This document shows, one piece after another, positions 33,881-40,129 of a stretch of DNA of 40,129 bases (the stretch's first letter is position 1; every line of letters starts with the position of its first letter). The position numbers and the translations under genes are program-made. The stretch is from positions 1 through 40,129 of the forward strand of contig JAUXVF010000004.1 in NCBI GenBank assembly GCA_030680355.1. The letters run 5' to 3'. The stretch is from Caulobacter sp. GTDB lineage: Bacteria > Pseudomonadota > Alphaproteobacteria > Caulobacterales > Caulobacteraceae. The notes under the pieces were generated by a model. It worked only from the letters and a program-made list of their open reading frames with translations. It searched no databases and was not told where the DNA came from.

Positions 33881-35107
33881 TTGAGCCGATCCTCCTACCT
33901 CTTCACCAGCGAAAGCGTTTCCGAAGGCCATCCCGACAAGGTCGCTGACCGGATCAGCGACACCGTCGTGGACACCTTCCTCACCGCCGACCCCGAGGCC
34001 CGGGTCGCCTGCGAGACCCTGGTGACGACCAACCGGATCGTGCTGGCGGGCGAGGTTCGCGCCAGCCTGCCCGACACCGACCGGGCCGCCAGCAAGGCGT
34101 TCACCAAGGAAGTCATTCGGTCGCTGGAGCCGCGCGTGCGCGCCGCGATCAAGGACATCGGCTACGAACAGAAGGGCTTCCACTGGGAAAAGGCGAAGTA
34201 CGCCTGCTACCTGCACGGCCAGTCGGCCCATATCGCCCAGGGCGTCGACGCCAGCCACAAGAAGGACGAGGGGGCCGGCGACCAGGGCATCATGTTCGGT
34301 TACGCCACCACCGAAACTCCCGAGTTCATGCCCGCCACCCTGCAGTACAGCCACAACATCCTGCGGCGGCTGGCCGAACTGCGCCATTCCAGCGAACTGC
34401 CCGACCTCGAGCCCGACGCCAAGAGTCAGGTCACCCTCGAATATGACGCCGACGGGCGACCGCGGCGGGTGGTCTCGATCGTCGTTTCCCACCAGCACGG
34501 CAAGAAGATCGACGGCAAGACCCCGACCAGCAAGCGCATGCTGGACATGATCCGGCCTCACGTCCTGTCGATCTTCCCGGAGGGACTGGTCGATCGCAAG
34601 ACGGAGTGGCTGATCAATCCGACCGGCCGGTTCGAGATCGGCGGGCCCGACGGCGACGCCGGCGTCACCGGTCGCAAGATCATCGTCGACACCTACGGCG
34701 GAGCCGCCCCGCACGGCGGCGGCGCCTTCAGCGGCAAGGATCCGACCAAGGTCGACCGTTCGGCCGCCTATGCCTGCCGCTACCTGGCCAAGAACGTCGT
34801 CGCCGCCGGCCTCGCCGACCGCTGCACCCTGCAGATCGCTTATGCCATCGGCGTCGCCCGGCCCGTCTCGTTCCACGTCGACCTGCATGGCACCGGCGTC
34901 GTCGACCCGGCCCTGCTGGAGAAGATCCTGCCCGAGCTGATCAACGGCGCCACGCCGCGGGCCATCCGTCAGCATCTGAGCCTGAACCAGCCGATCTACG
35001 CCCGCACCGCCGCCTACGGCCACTTCGGCCGCCAGCCGGACAACGAGGGCGGGTTCAGCTGGGAAAAGACCGATCTGGTCCCGGAGTTGAAGAAGCTGGC
35101 CGGTTAG
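33881..35107 (+). CDS. metK: MetK, S-adenosylmethionine synthetase
   Basis: A 408-residue enzyme that makes SAM from methionine and ATP. Signatures are [20 protein letters not shown] at the N-terminus, the ATP-binding hexapeptide region [12 protein letters not shown], and [19 protein letters not shown] for phosphate binding. I chose a TTG start because GGAG lies 6 bases upstream and the product then begins (M)[11 protein letters not shown], matching relatives. The in-frame ATG at 33869 would add four residues but lies at the end of the hairpin's T-run without a ribosome-binding site. A palindromic operator and hairpin precede it, so SAM or homocysteine-linked control is plausible. Confidence 0.96.
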   Translation: MSRSSYLFTSESVSEGHPDKVADRISDTVVDTFLTADPEARVACETLVTTNRIVLAGEVRASLPDTDRAASKAFTKEVIRSLEPRVRAAIKDIGYEQKGFHWEKAKYACYLHGQSAHIAQGVDASHKKDEGAGDQGIMFGYATTETPEFMPATLQYSHNILRRLAELRHSSELPDLEPDAKSQVTLEYDADGRPRRVVSIVVSHQHGKKIDGKTPTSKRMLDMIRPHVLSIFPEGLVDRKTEWLINPTGRFEIGGPDGDAGVTGRKIIVDTYGGAAPHGGGAFSGKDPTKVDRSAAYACRYLAKNVVAAGLADRCTLQIAYAIGVARPVSFHVDLHGTGVVDPALLEKILPELINGATPRAIRQHLSLNQPIYARTAAYGHFGRQPDNEGGFSWEKTDLVPELKKLAG

Positions 35108-35192
35108 GGAATAGGGCGTAGGGAGTAGGCGACCGGCGCTCACCGGGCCTCGACCTGCTACGCCCTGCTCCCTAATAGCTACGCCCTTCCCT
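35106..35192. repeat. Palindromic intergenic repeat, copy 1 (metK-trmB)
   Basis: The left arm (35106-35121, AGGGAATAGGGCGTAG) pairs with the right arm (35179-35192, CTACGCCCTTCCCT) over 14 positions with a 2-base bulge. The left inner word GCGTAGGGAGTAGG (35116-35129) and right inner word CTACGCCCTGCTCCCT (35158-35173) recur almost exactly in the nusA-ylxR gap. The arm begins inside the metK stop codon. It is built of GTAGGG / CCCTAC-like words. No protein frame is evident. Confidence 0.7.
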
Positions 35193-35214
35193 CATACGGC
35201 CCGTTCGCCCACCC

Positions 35215-35892
35215 ATGACCGTTCCTCCGCAACAAGCCCACGGCGCCCTGCGCAGCTATGGCCGCATCAAGTCCCGCCCGATCAAGGCGCGGCAGGCGGC
35301 CCTGCTCGACAGCCTCGGCCCGAAGATCGAAATCCCCGAGGGGCCGTTCGATCCGAAGACGCTGATGCCCGATGCGCGGGAGGTCTGGCTGGAGATCGGT
35401 TTCGGCGGCGGCGAACACATGGCCGGCCAGGCGGCGCGGGCGCCCGACATCCTGATCATCGGGGTCGAACCCTTCCTCAACGGCGTGGCCAGCGCCGTGC
35501 GCCATGTCGACGAGCAGTCGCTGGCCAACGTCCGCGTCCACCAGGGCGACGCCCGCGAGGTGGCCACGCGATTGCCGGACACCTGTCTGGACCGGGTGTT
35601 CATCCTGTTTCCCGACCCCTGGCCCAAGGCGCGGCACCACAAGCGGCGCATCGTCCAGCCGGAGTTTCTCGTCGAACTGGCCCGGGTGCTGAAACCCGGC
35701 GGCGGCCTGCGCTTCGCCACCGACTGGGCCGAATACGCCGAATGGGCGCTGGAGCGCATTGCCGCCAGCGGCCTGTTCAGCGGCGCGCTGGGCGACACCG
35801 CCGTTCCGCCGGCCGACCATCTGACCACCCGCTACGAGGAAAAGCGGCTCGGCGACTGCGCGCCAGTGTGGCTGGATTTCACGCGGCTGTAG
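35215..35892 (+). CDS. trmB: TrmB, tRNA (guanine-N7)-methyltransferase
   Basis: A 225-residue SAM-dependent enzyme that makes m7G46 in tRNA. The SAM motif is LEIGFGGGEHMAGQA. The family-defining FPDPWPKARHHKRRIVQPEF is complete, and TDWAEYAEWALE is the typical late motif. An N-terminal RSYGRIKSRPIKARQ segment matches alphaproteobacterial members. It starts 22 bases after the palindromic repeat. It uses the product of the upstream metK gene, a sensible but unproved reason for their pairing. Confidence 0.95.
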   Translation: MTVPPQQAHGALRSYGRIKSRPIKARQAALLDSLGPKIEIPEGPFDPKTLMPDAREVWLEIGFGGGEHMAGQAARAPDILIIGVEPFLNGVASAVRHVDEQSLANVRVHQGDAREVATRLPDTCLDRVFILFPDPWPKARHHKRRIVQPEFLVELARVLKPGGGLRFATDWAEYAEWALERIAASGLFSGALGDTAVPPADHLTTRYEEKRLGDCAPVWLDFTRL

Positions 35893-35977
35893 CCGCCCGG
35901 CCGCATTGCGGCGGGACCGGCGCCTCCCCACCTACCCGACCTGCACAACGCATCGTCCGCCTGAGGAATATTTCGTC

Positions 35978-36475
35978 ATGACCTTCACCATCCACCAGGC
36001 CTCGGCGCCGGTGTTCGCCCGCACCCTGGGCAATCTGTCCGCCATGCTCGACAAGGCCCTGGCCGGCGGCGCCGACGAGGCGACGTTGCTGGCCGCCCGC
36101 CTGGCGCCCGACATGCATCCCCTGCCCCGCCAGATCCAGATGGCCTCCGACAGCGCCAAGGGCGCGATCGCCCGCCTCGCCGGCGTCGATGTGCCGGTCA
36201 TGGAAGACACCGAAACCACCTTCGCCGAGCTCAAGGACCGGCTGGCCCGGACCATCGCCTTCGTGAACAGCGTCGAGGCGGCCGCCTTCGACGGCGCCGA
36301 AGACCGCGAGGTGGTTCTGAAGTTCCCGCAGGGCGAGATGACGTTCACCGGCGCCGACTATCTGACCAGTTTCGTGCTGCCCAACTTCTTCTTCCACGTC
36401 ACCATCGCCTACGCCCTGCTGCGGGCCAACGACGTGGCCGTGGGCAAGATGGACTTTCTCGCCGGAGCGCGCTGA
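35978..36475 (+). CDS. DUF1993-family protein
   Basis: A 165-residue protein of the DUF1993 family, seen as a helical bundle related to the DinB-like fold. Recognisable pieces are MTFTIHQASAPVFARTLGNL, the middle LAPDMHPLPRQIQMASDSAKG, and the C-terminal VLPNFFFHVTIAYALLR followed by a VGKMDFL tail. The biochemical role is unknown. The start ATG has GAGGAA 9 bases upstream; a longer frame from 35906 is unsupported. It lies between trmB and the rimP operon, on the same strand as both. Confidence 0.85.
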   Translation: MTFTIHQASAPVFARTLGNLSAMLDKALAGGADEATLLAARLAPDMHPLPRQIQMASDSAKGAIARLAGVDVPVMEDTETTFAELKDRLARTIAFVNSVEAAAFDGAEDREVVLKFPQGEMTFTGADYLTSFVLPNFFFHVTIAYALLRANDVAVGKMDFLAGAR

Positions 36476-36495
36476 CCACAGCCGACATTCTTGGG

Positions 36496-36524
36496 CTGAC
36501 AAGGGCGATGGTTGGGGCTATAAG
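36496..36524 (+). promoter_or_regulatory. Probable promoter of the rimP-nusA-ylxR-infB operon
   Basis: CTGACA (36496-36501), 17 bases, then TATAAG (36519-36524). Overlapping this, GCTATAAG also matches the Caulobacter -10 form GCTANAWC at seven of eight positions. Transcription would start near 36531 and include the leader hairpin at 36563-36586. Confidence 0.65.
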
Positions 36525-36562
36525 GGCCCCACATCGTTTGAACGCGCTGGATGGCGCATTCG

Positions 36563-36590
36563 AGCGGCGACCGAGAGGTCGCCGCTTTTT
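36563..36590 (+). terminator. Leader terminator/attenuator upstream of rimP
   Basis: AGCGGCGACC (36563-36572) and GGTCGCCGCT (36577-36586) form a perfect 10-bp stem with a GAGA loop, and TTTTT (36586-36590) follows. It lies only 17 bases before the rimP start and about 32 bases after the predicted transcription start. All operon transcripts from that promoter must read through it. Leader terminators before rimP-nusA are known in other proteobacteria, where NusA can influence its own synthesis. Confidence 0.8.
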
Positions 36591-36607
36591 GTTTGGGTTT
36601 GAGACTG

Positions 36608-37144
36608 ATGCGCGCACGGACGTCTGAAGACGCCCAACTGCTGGAACTTCTCGATCCGGTCGCAACGGCGGCGGGATACGAGGTTGTTCGCCTGCGTCTG
36701 ATGGCCGGCAAGGAGCGCCGCCGCCTGCAGATCATGGCCGAGACGCCCGACGGCGACATGACCGTCGAGGGCTGCACCCTGCTGTCCCGCGCCTTTTCCG
36801 AAATTCTCGACGCCGCCGACCCGGTGGCCGGCGAATACACCCTGGAAGTCTCCAGCCCCGGCATCGACCGGCCGCTGACCCGGCTGAAGGACTTCGAGAC
36901 CTGGGAAGGCTTCGAGGCCCGTATCGAGCTCGACCGGCTGGCCGAGAACCGCAAGCGGTTCAAGGGCGAACTGGCCGGCGTCGAAAACGGCCAAGTCGGC
37001 GTCAATATCGAAGGCGAAGGCGACACCACCCTCTACATCCCCTTCGAATGGATCCTCGAGGCCAAGCTGGTGCTCGACGACAAGCTTATGAAACACGGGG
37101 CGGACTCCCGCGCCGCCCGCCTGCAAACCGAACACGAGACCTGA
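36608..37144 (+). CDS. rimP: RimP, 30S ribosome maturation factor
   Basis: A 178-residue protein needed for 30S subunit maturation. The N-terminal alpha/beta domain has [20 protein letters not shown], then [21 protein letters not shown]. The family signature [15 protein letters not shown] follows, and then a C-terminal SH3-like domain (about 105-170). The start is the ATG giving MRARTSED; the frame continues upstream through the terminator hairpin, so a longer product is unlikely. It is first in the operon with nusA 20 bases downstream. Confidence 0.95.
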   Translation: MRARTSEDAQLLELLDPVATAAGYEVVRLRLMAGKERRRLQIMAETPDGDMTVEGCTLLSRAFSEILDAADPVAGEYTLEVSSPGIDRPLTRLKDFETWEGFEARIELDRLAENRKRFKGELAGVENGQVGVNIEGEGDTTLYIPFEWILEAKLVLDDKLMKHGADSRAARLQTEHET

Positions 37145-37164
37145 CAAGTTAGGGAATAAAGACC

Positions 37165-38847
37165 ATGGCCACGGGCATCTCCGCCAACCGGCTTGAACTT
37201 CTCCAGATCGCTGAAGCGGTCGCCCGTGAAAAGGGCATCGAGAAGGAAATCGTCATCGCCTCCATCGAGGAAGCGATCCAGAAGGCGGCCCGCAGCCGCT
37301 ACGGCGCCGAGCACGACATCCGCGTCGTCATCGACACCAAGACGGGCGAAACCTCGATCAAACGCTATCTCACCGTCGTCGAGGACGACGCCGAGATCGA
37401 CGAAGAGGACGTTGGCAAGATCCGCATCTCCGACGCCAGGGCGCTCGACCGCGACGCCTTTGTCGGTCAGGTGACCGACGAGGAGCTGCCGCCCTTCGAG
37501 TTCGGCCGCGTACAGACCCAGATGGCCCGTCAGGTGGTCACCGGGAAGGTTCGCGAAGCCGAGCGCGAGCGCCAGTTCGAGGAATTCAAGGATCGCGTCG
37601 GCGAGATCGTCAACGGCTCGGTCAAGCGGGTCGAGTACGGCAACGTCATCGTCGACCTGGGCCGCGGCGAGGGCATCATGCGCCGCGACCAGTCGATCCC
37701 GCGCGAGAACTTCAACATCGGCGACCGCATCCGCTGCTACATCTACGACGTGCGGCGCGAGACCAAGGGTCCGCAGATCATGCTCAGCCGCGCCCACGGC
37801 GGCTTCATGGCCAAGCTGTTCGCCCAGGAAGTGCCGGAAGTCTACGACGGCGTCATCGAGATCCGCGCCGTCGCCCGCGACCCGGGCAGCCGCGCCAAGA
37901 TGGCCGTGGTGTCCAACGACTCCAGCATCGACCCGGTCGGCGCCTGCGTCGGCATGCGCGGCTCGCGGGTGCAGGCGGTCGTCGCCGAACTGCAGGGCGA
38001 GAAGATCGACATCATCCAGTGGAACCCGGACGAGGCGACCTTCATCGTCAACGCCCTGGCCCCCGCCGAAGTCTCCAAGGTCGTCATGGACGAGGAGGAC
38101 GAGCGCGTCGAAGTGGTCGTCCCCGACGAACAGCTGTCGCTGGCCATCGGCCGTCGCGGCCAGAACGTGCGTCTCGCCAGCCAGCTGACCGGCTGGCAGA
38201 TCGACATCATGACCGAGACCCAGGAAAGCGAGCGTCGTCAGAAGCTGTTCGCCGAAACCACCGCCCTGGTCCAGGAAGCCCTGGACGTGGACGAGGTCAT
38301 CGCCCAGCTGCTGGCCACCGAAGGCTTCATCTCGGTTGAAGACGTGGCCTATGTCGAACCGCACGAAGTCGCCTCTATCGAAGGCTTCGACGAAGACACC
38401 GCCGAGGAACTTCAGGCCCGGGCCCGCGACTTCCTCGACAAGGAAGCCGCCGCCCTGGACGCCCGTCGCCAGGAGCTCGGCGTCGAGGACGGCGTTCTCG
38501 AGATCGAGGGCGTCACCCTGCCGATGGCCGTGGCCCTGGGCGAAGGCGAAGTGAAGACCGTCGAAGATCTGGCCGGTCTGATCCCCGACGACCTGCGCGG
38601 CTGGTTCGAGTCCAAGGACGGCGAGCGCGTGCGCGAGCCGGGCATCCTGGAGGCCTTCGGTCTGACCCTGGACGACGCCGAAGCCCTGATCATGCGGGCC
38701 CGGATCGCCATCGGCTGGGTCGAGGCTCCGCCGGAGCCGGTGTACGAGGAAGACTTCGAGGTTCAGGGCGACGAAGCCGAAGCCGGCCTCGAGAACCCCG
38801 AGGACTACGACCTGGCCGTGGCCGAAGGCGAGGCGCAGGACGCGTAA
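37165..38847 (+). CDS. nusA: NusA, transcription elongation/termination factor
   Basis: A 560-residue RNA-polymerase-binding factor for pausing, termination and antitermination. The N-terminal domain (about 1-125) is followed by S1 (about 140-200, [20 protein letters not shown]). Two KH domains come next, with the signatures [19 protein letters not shown] and [22 protein letters not shown] long acidic C-terminal region has two helical repeats, then a Glu/Asp-rich tail. The acidic extension is typical of alphaproteobacterial NusA. It may control its own operon through the leader hairpin upstream of rimP. Confidence 0.97.
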   Translation: MATGISANRLELLQIAEAVAREKGIEKEIVIASIEEAIQKAARSRYGAEHDIRVVIDTKTGETSIKRYLTVVEDDAEIDEEDVGKIRISDARALDRDAFVGQVTDEELPPFEFGRVQTQMARQVVTGKVREAERERQFEEFKDRVGEIVNGSVKRVEYGNVIVDLGRGEGIMRRDQSIPRENFNIGDRIRCYIYDVRRETKGPQIMLSRAHGGFMAKLFAQEVPEVYDGVIEIRAVARDPGSRAKMAVVSNDSSIDPVGACVGMRGSRVQAVVAELQGEKIDIIQWNPDEATFIVNALAPAEVSKVVMDEEDERVEVVVPDEQLSLAIGRRGQNVRLASQLTGWQIDIMTETQESERRQKLFAETTALVQEALDVDEVIAQLLATEGFISVEDVAYVEPHEVASIEGFDEDTAEELQARARDFLDKEAAALDARRQELGVEDGVLEIEGVTLPMAVALGEGEVKTVEDLAGLIPDDLRGWFESKDGERVREPGILEAFGLTLDDAEALIMRARIAIGWVEAPPEPVYEEDFEVQGDEAEAGLENPEDYDLAVAEGEAQDA

Positions 38848-38848
38848 G

Positions 38849-38927
38849 AGCGTAGGGAGCAGGGCGCGGCCGCATCGCGGCCGCTTCCAGACCGCCGCTG
38901 TTCCCTACGCCCTGTGCCCTACTCCCC
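38849..38927. repeat. Palindromic intergenic repeat, copy 2 (nusA-ylxR)
   Basis: The left arm GCGTAGGGA (38850-38858) is a perfect inverted match to TCCCTACGC (38902-38910). The left word GCGTAGGGAGCAGG and right word CTACGCCCTGTGCCCT are near-identical to copy 1 after metK. The centre holds CGCGGCCGC twice (38865-38873, 38876-38884) separated by AT, which can form its own hairpin. The element fills the whole gap between nusA and ylxR and abuts the ylxR start codon. Confidence 0.7.
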
Positions 38928-39557
38928 ATGACAACCCCCGCCACCCACGCCCAGGCCTCCCGCGAACGCCGTGACATCGTCTCCGGCGAGGTCATGGACG
39001 AGGATCGCCTGATCCGGTTCGTGACCGGACCGGACGGGACCGTGATCCCCGACCTGGCGCGCAAGCTGCCGGGCCGGGGCATCTGGGTGGCGGCCGACCG
39101 GGTCAGCCTGGCGACGGCGGTCAAGAAGGGCCTGTTTTCCCGGGCGGCGAAAACGAAACTGACCGCCCCGGCCGACCTGCCCGACAGCGTTGAAGCCCTG
39201 CTCCACAAGCGACTTCTTGACGGTCTGGGTCTTGCGCGGCGCTCCGGAGACCTTACTTCTGGATTCGAAAAAGTCATGTCCGCCATCCGTGGCGGCAAGG
39301 CGGCCTGGCTGGTCGAGGCGTCCGACGGCGCCGCGGACGGCCGGCGGAAACTGCTCGGAGCGATCCACTCCAGCCCCTCGCCGCCCCAACTGATCGGTGT
39401 TTTTTCCTCGACAGAATTGGGTTTGGCCTTGGGGGGCGAGAATGTGATACACACCGCCTTCCTTGCGGGGCGAGCCTCTAAACGCTGGACATCCGATGCC
39501 CGGCGACTCTCAGGCTTTCGCCCGCTTCTCCCAGAGAGTTGGCGCGAGGAGCCGTGA
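38928..39557 (+). CDS. YlxR-family (DUF448) RNA-binding protein with L7Ae-like domain
   Basis: A 209-residue protein. Residues about 12-85 are the YlxR/DUF448 domain (RRDIVSGEVMDEDRLIRFV, PDLARKLPGRGIWVA). About 95-185 is a ribosomal L7Ae/L30e-like domain (RRSGDLTSGFEKVMSAIRGGKAAWLVEASDG). This fusion between nusA and infB is normal in alphaproteobacteria. The Cys usually found in the first motif (R-R-C-I) is Asp here. The start ATG has no ribosome-binding site: its upstream sequence is the CT-rich right arm of the repeat. It may therefore rely on coupling or an unusual initiation. The function is likely RNA or nucleoid binding in translation control. Confidence 0.9.
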   Translation: MTTPATHAQASRERRDIVSGEVMDEDRLIRFVTGPDGTVIPDLARKLPGRGIWVAADRVSLATAVKKGLFSRAAKTKLTAPADLPDSVEALLHKRLLDGLGLARRSGDLTSGFEKVMSAIRGGKAAWLVEASDGAADGRRKLLGAIHSSPSPPQLIGVFSSTELGLALGGENVIHTAFLAGRASKRWTSDARRLSGFRPLLPESWREEP

Positions 39558-39653
39558 CGGACCGGGCGGTCGCCGCCTCGGTCCCTTCACGGTTTGAGCC
39601 GTACGATTTTGATATTTAGGCCGGATTCTCCGGCTCTGAGCTAAGCGAGACGC

Positions 39654-40129
39654 ATGAGCGACGAGAACGACAACGGCCGGCCCTCCAGGCCCTCTCTCAC
39701 CCTGAAACCGCGTGCGGGTTCGGTGAATGCGGGCGTGGTCAAGCAGAGCTTCAGTCATGGCCGGTCGAAAACGGTCGTGGTCGAAACCAAGCGCGTGCGC
39801 AGCCATGCGCCGGGCGGAGCGGCCAATCTCGCCGGTCCCTCGGCCGCTGAAAAGCGGACGACCTTCGAACCGCGCCCCGCCGCCGGACGTCCGGCTGGAC
39901 CCGCCTCGTCGGATCCAGGCGGTCTCTCCGCCGAGGAGCGCGCCGCCCGCCAGCGGGCCATCGACGCCGCGCGTGAAGCCCAGGAGCGTCAGGCCGCCGA
40001 GGCCAGGGCCAAGGCGGAAGCCGACGTCCGCCGTCAGGCCGCCGAACAGGCCGCGCGCACGGCCGCCGCCGCACCGCCCGTCGCTGACGTGACCCCGGCC
40101 CCGGCCGCGCCGACGCCCCCGGCGCCGGT
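39654..40129 (+). CDS. infB: Translation initiation factor IF-2, N-terminal part (cut by window edge)
   Basis: The first 158 codons of infB. The start MSDENDNGRPSRPSLTLKPR and GRSKTVVVETKRVRSHAPGG are typical of alphaproteobacterial IF2, whose N-terminus begins with LxLKP and a KTVVVE box. After that comes the variable Ala/Pro/Glu/Arg-rich linker (EERAARQRAIDAAREAQERQ). The GTPase and tRNA-binding domains lie beyond position 40129. IF2 positions initiator tRNA on the ribosome. The 96-base gap before it holds a 6-bp hairpin (GCCGGA/TCCGGC at 39620-39634) of unknown role. Confidence 0.95.
   Translation, partial: MSDENDNGRPSRPSLTLKPRAGSVNAGVVKQSFSHGRSKTVVVETKRVRSHAPGGAANLAGPSAAEKRTTFEPRPAAGRPAGPASSDPGGLSAEERAARQRAIDAAREAQERQAAEARAKAEADVRRQAAEQAARTAAAAPPVADVTPAPAAPTPPAP

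Overview
The window is about 40 kb of high-GC, gene-dense housekeeping DNA. It is most consistent with an alphaproteobacterium of the order Caulobacterales (Caulobacter, Brevundimonas or Phenylobacterium type). The reasons are the gene set and order around rpsT-dnaA and dnaK-dnaJ-mutS-glnD-murJ-trpS, the block fur, miaB-phoH-ybeY-corC-lnt-XRE-metK-trmB, and the rimP-nusA-ylxR-infB operon. Other pointers are a CYP153-type P450, GANTC (CcrM-type) sites upstream of dnaA, and promoters that fit Caulobacter consensus forms. I cannot fix the genus from the sequence alone. In C. crescentus the equivalent region lies within some tens of kb of the replication origin.

Layout. 1-436: no supported gene. 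437-2705 (minus): ubiB and ubiE, ubiquinone biosynthesis. 2755-5336 (plus): mutM, a TraB/GumN-family secreted protein and an enoyl-CoA hydratase. A small lipoprotein gene (5323-5751) runs against the hydratase. 5892-6161: rpsT, followed by two hairpin terminators. 6162-6578: an information-rich dnaA control region with three GANTC sites, a sigma-70-type promoter, a DnaA-box-like 9-mer, a strong leader hairpin and a 41-codon upstream reading frame whose stop overlaps the dnaA start. 6579-8012: dnaA. 8034-11298: divergent alkB and an M1 lipoprotein aminopeptidase. 11299-14710: a heat-shock (sigma-32) type promoter, dnaK and dnaJ. 14707-15216 (minus): a TonB-domain protein. 15336-23735: mutS, glnD, murJ and trpS. 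23834-25642: a Usp protein and a convergent CYP153-like P450. 25790-27983: a NifU-domain Fe-S protein, tsaB-rimI, and fur with a TTG start. 28077-33301: miaB-phoH-ybeY-corC-lnt, largely joined by 4-base stop/start overlaps. 33345-35892: an XRE regulator, metK (TTG start, with a palindromic operator and a terminator-like hairpin just upstream) and trmB. 35978-40129: a DUF1993 gene, then a promoter and leader hairpin driving rimP-nusA-ylxR-infB (infB is cut by the window edge).

How it works together. This is core machinery for replication initiation (dnaA), DNA repair (mutM, alkB, mutS), translation and ribosome assembly (rpsT, trpS, rimP, infB, ybeY, miaB, trmB, tsaB, rimI), transcription elongation (nusA), chaperoning (dnaK-dnaJ), envelope building (murJ, lnt, corC) and nutrient or metal sensing (glnD, fur, metK). 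I see no insertion sequence, prophage, CRISPR array, tRNA or rRNA. I found no candidate for a wholly new multi-gene system. The noteworthy material is regulatory: the dnaA leader, the metK and rimP hairpins that transcripts must read through, and a two-copy family of palindromic intergenic repeats (after metK and between nusA and ylxR).
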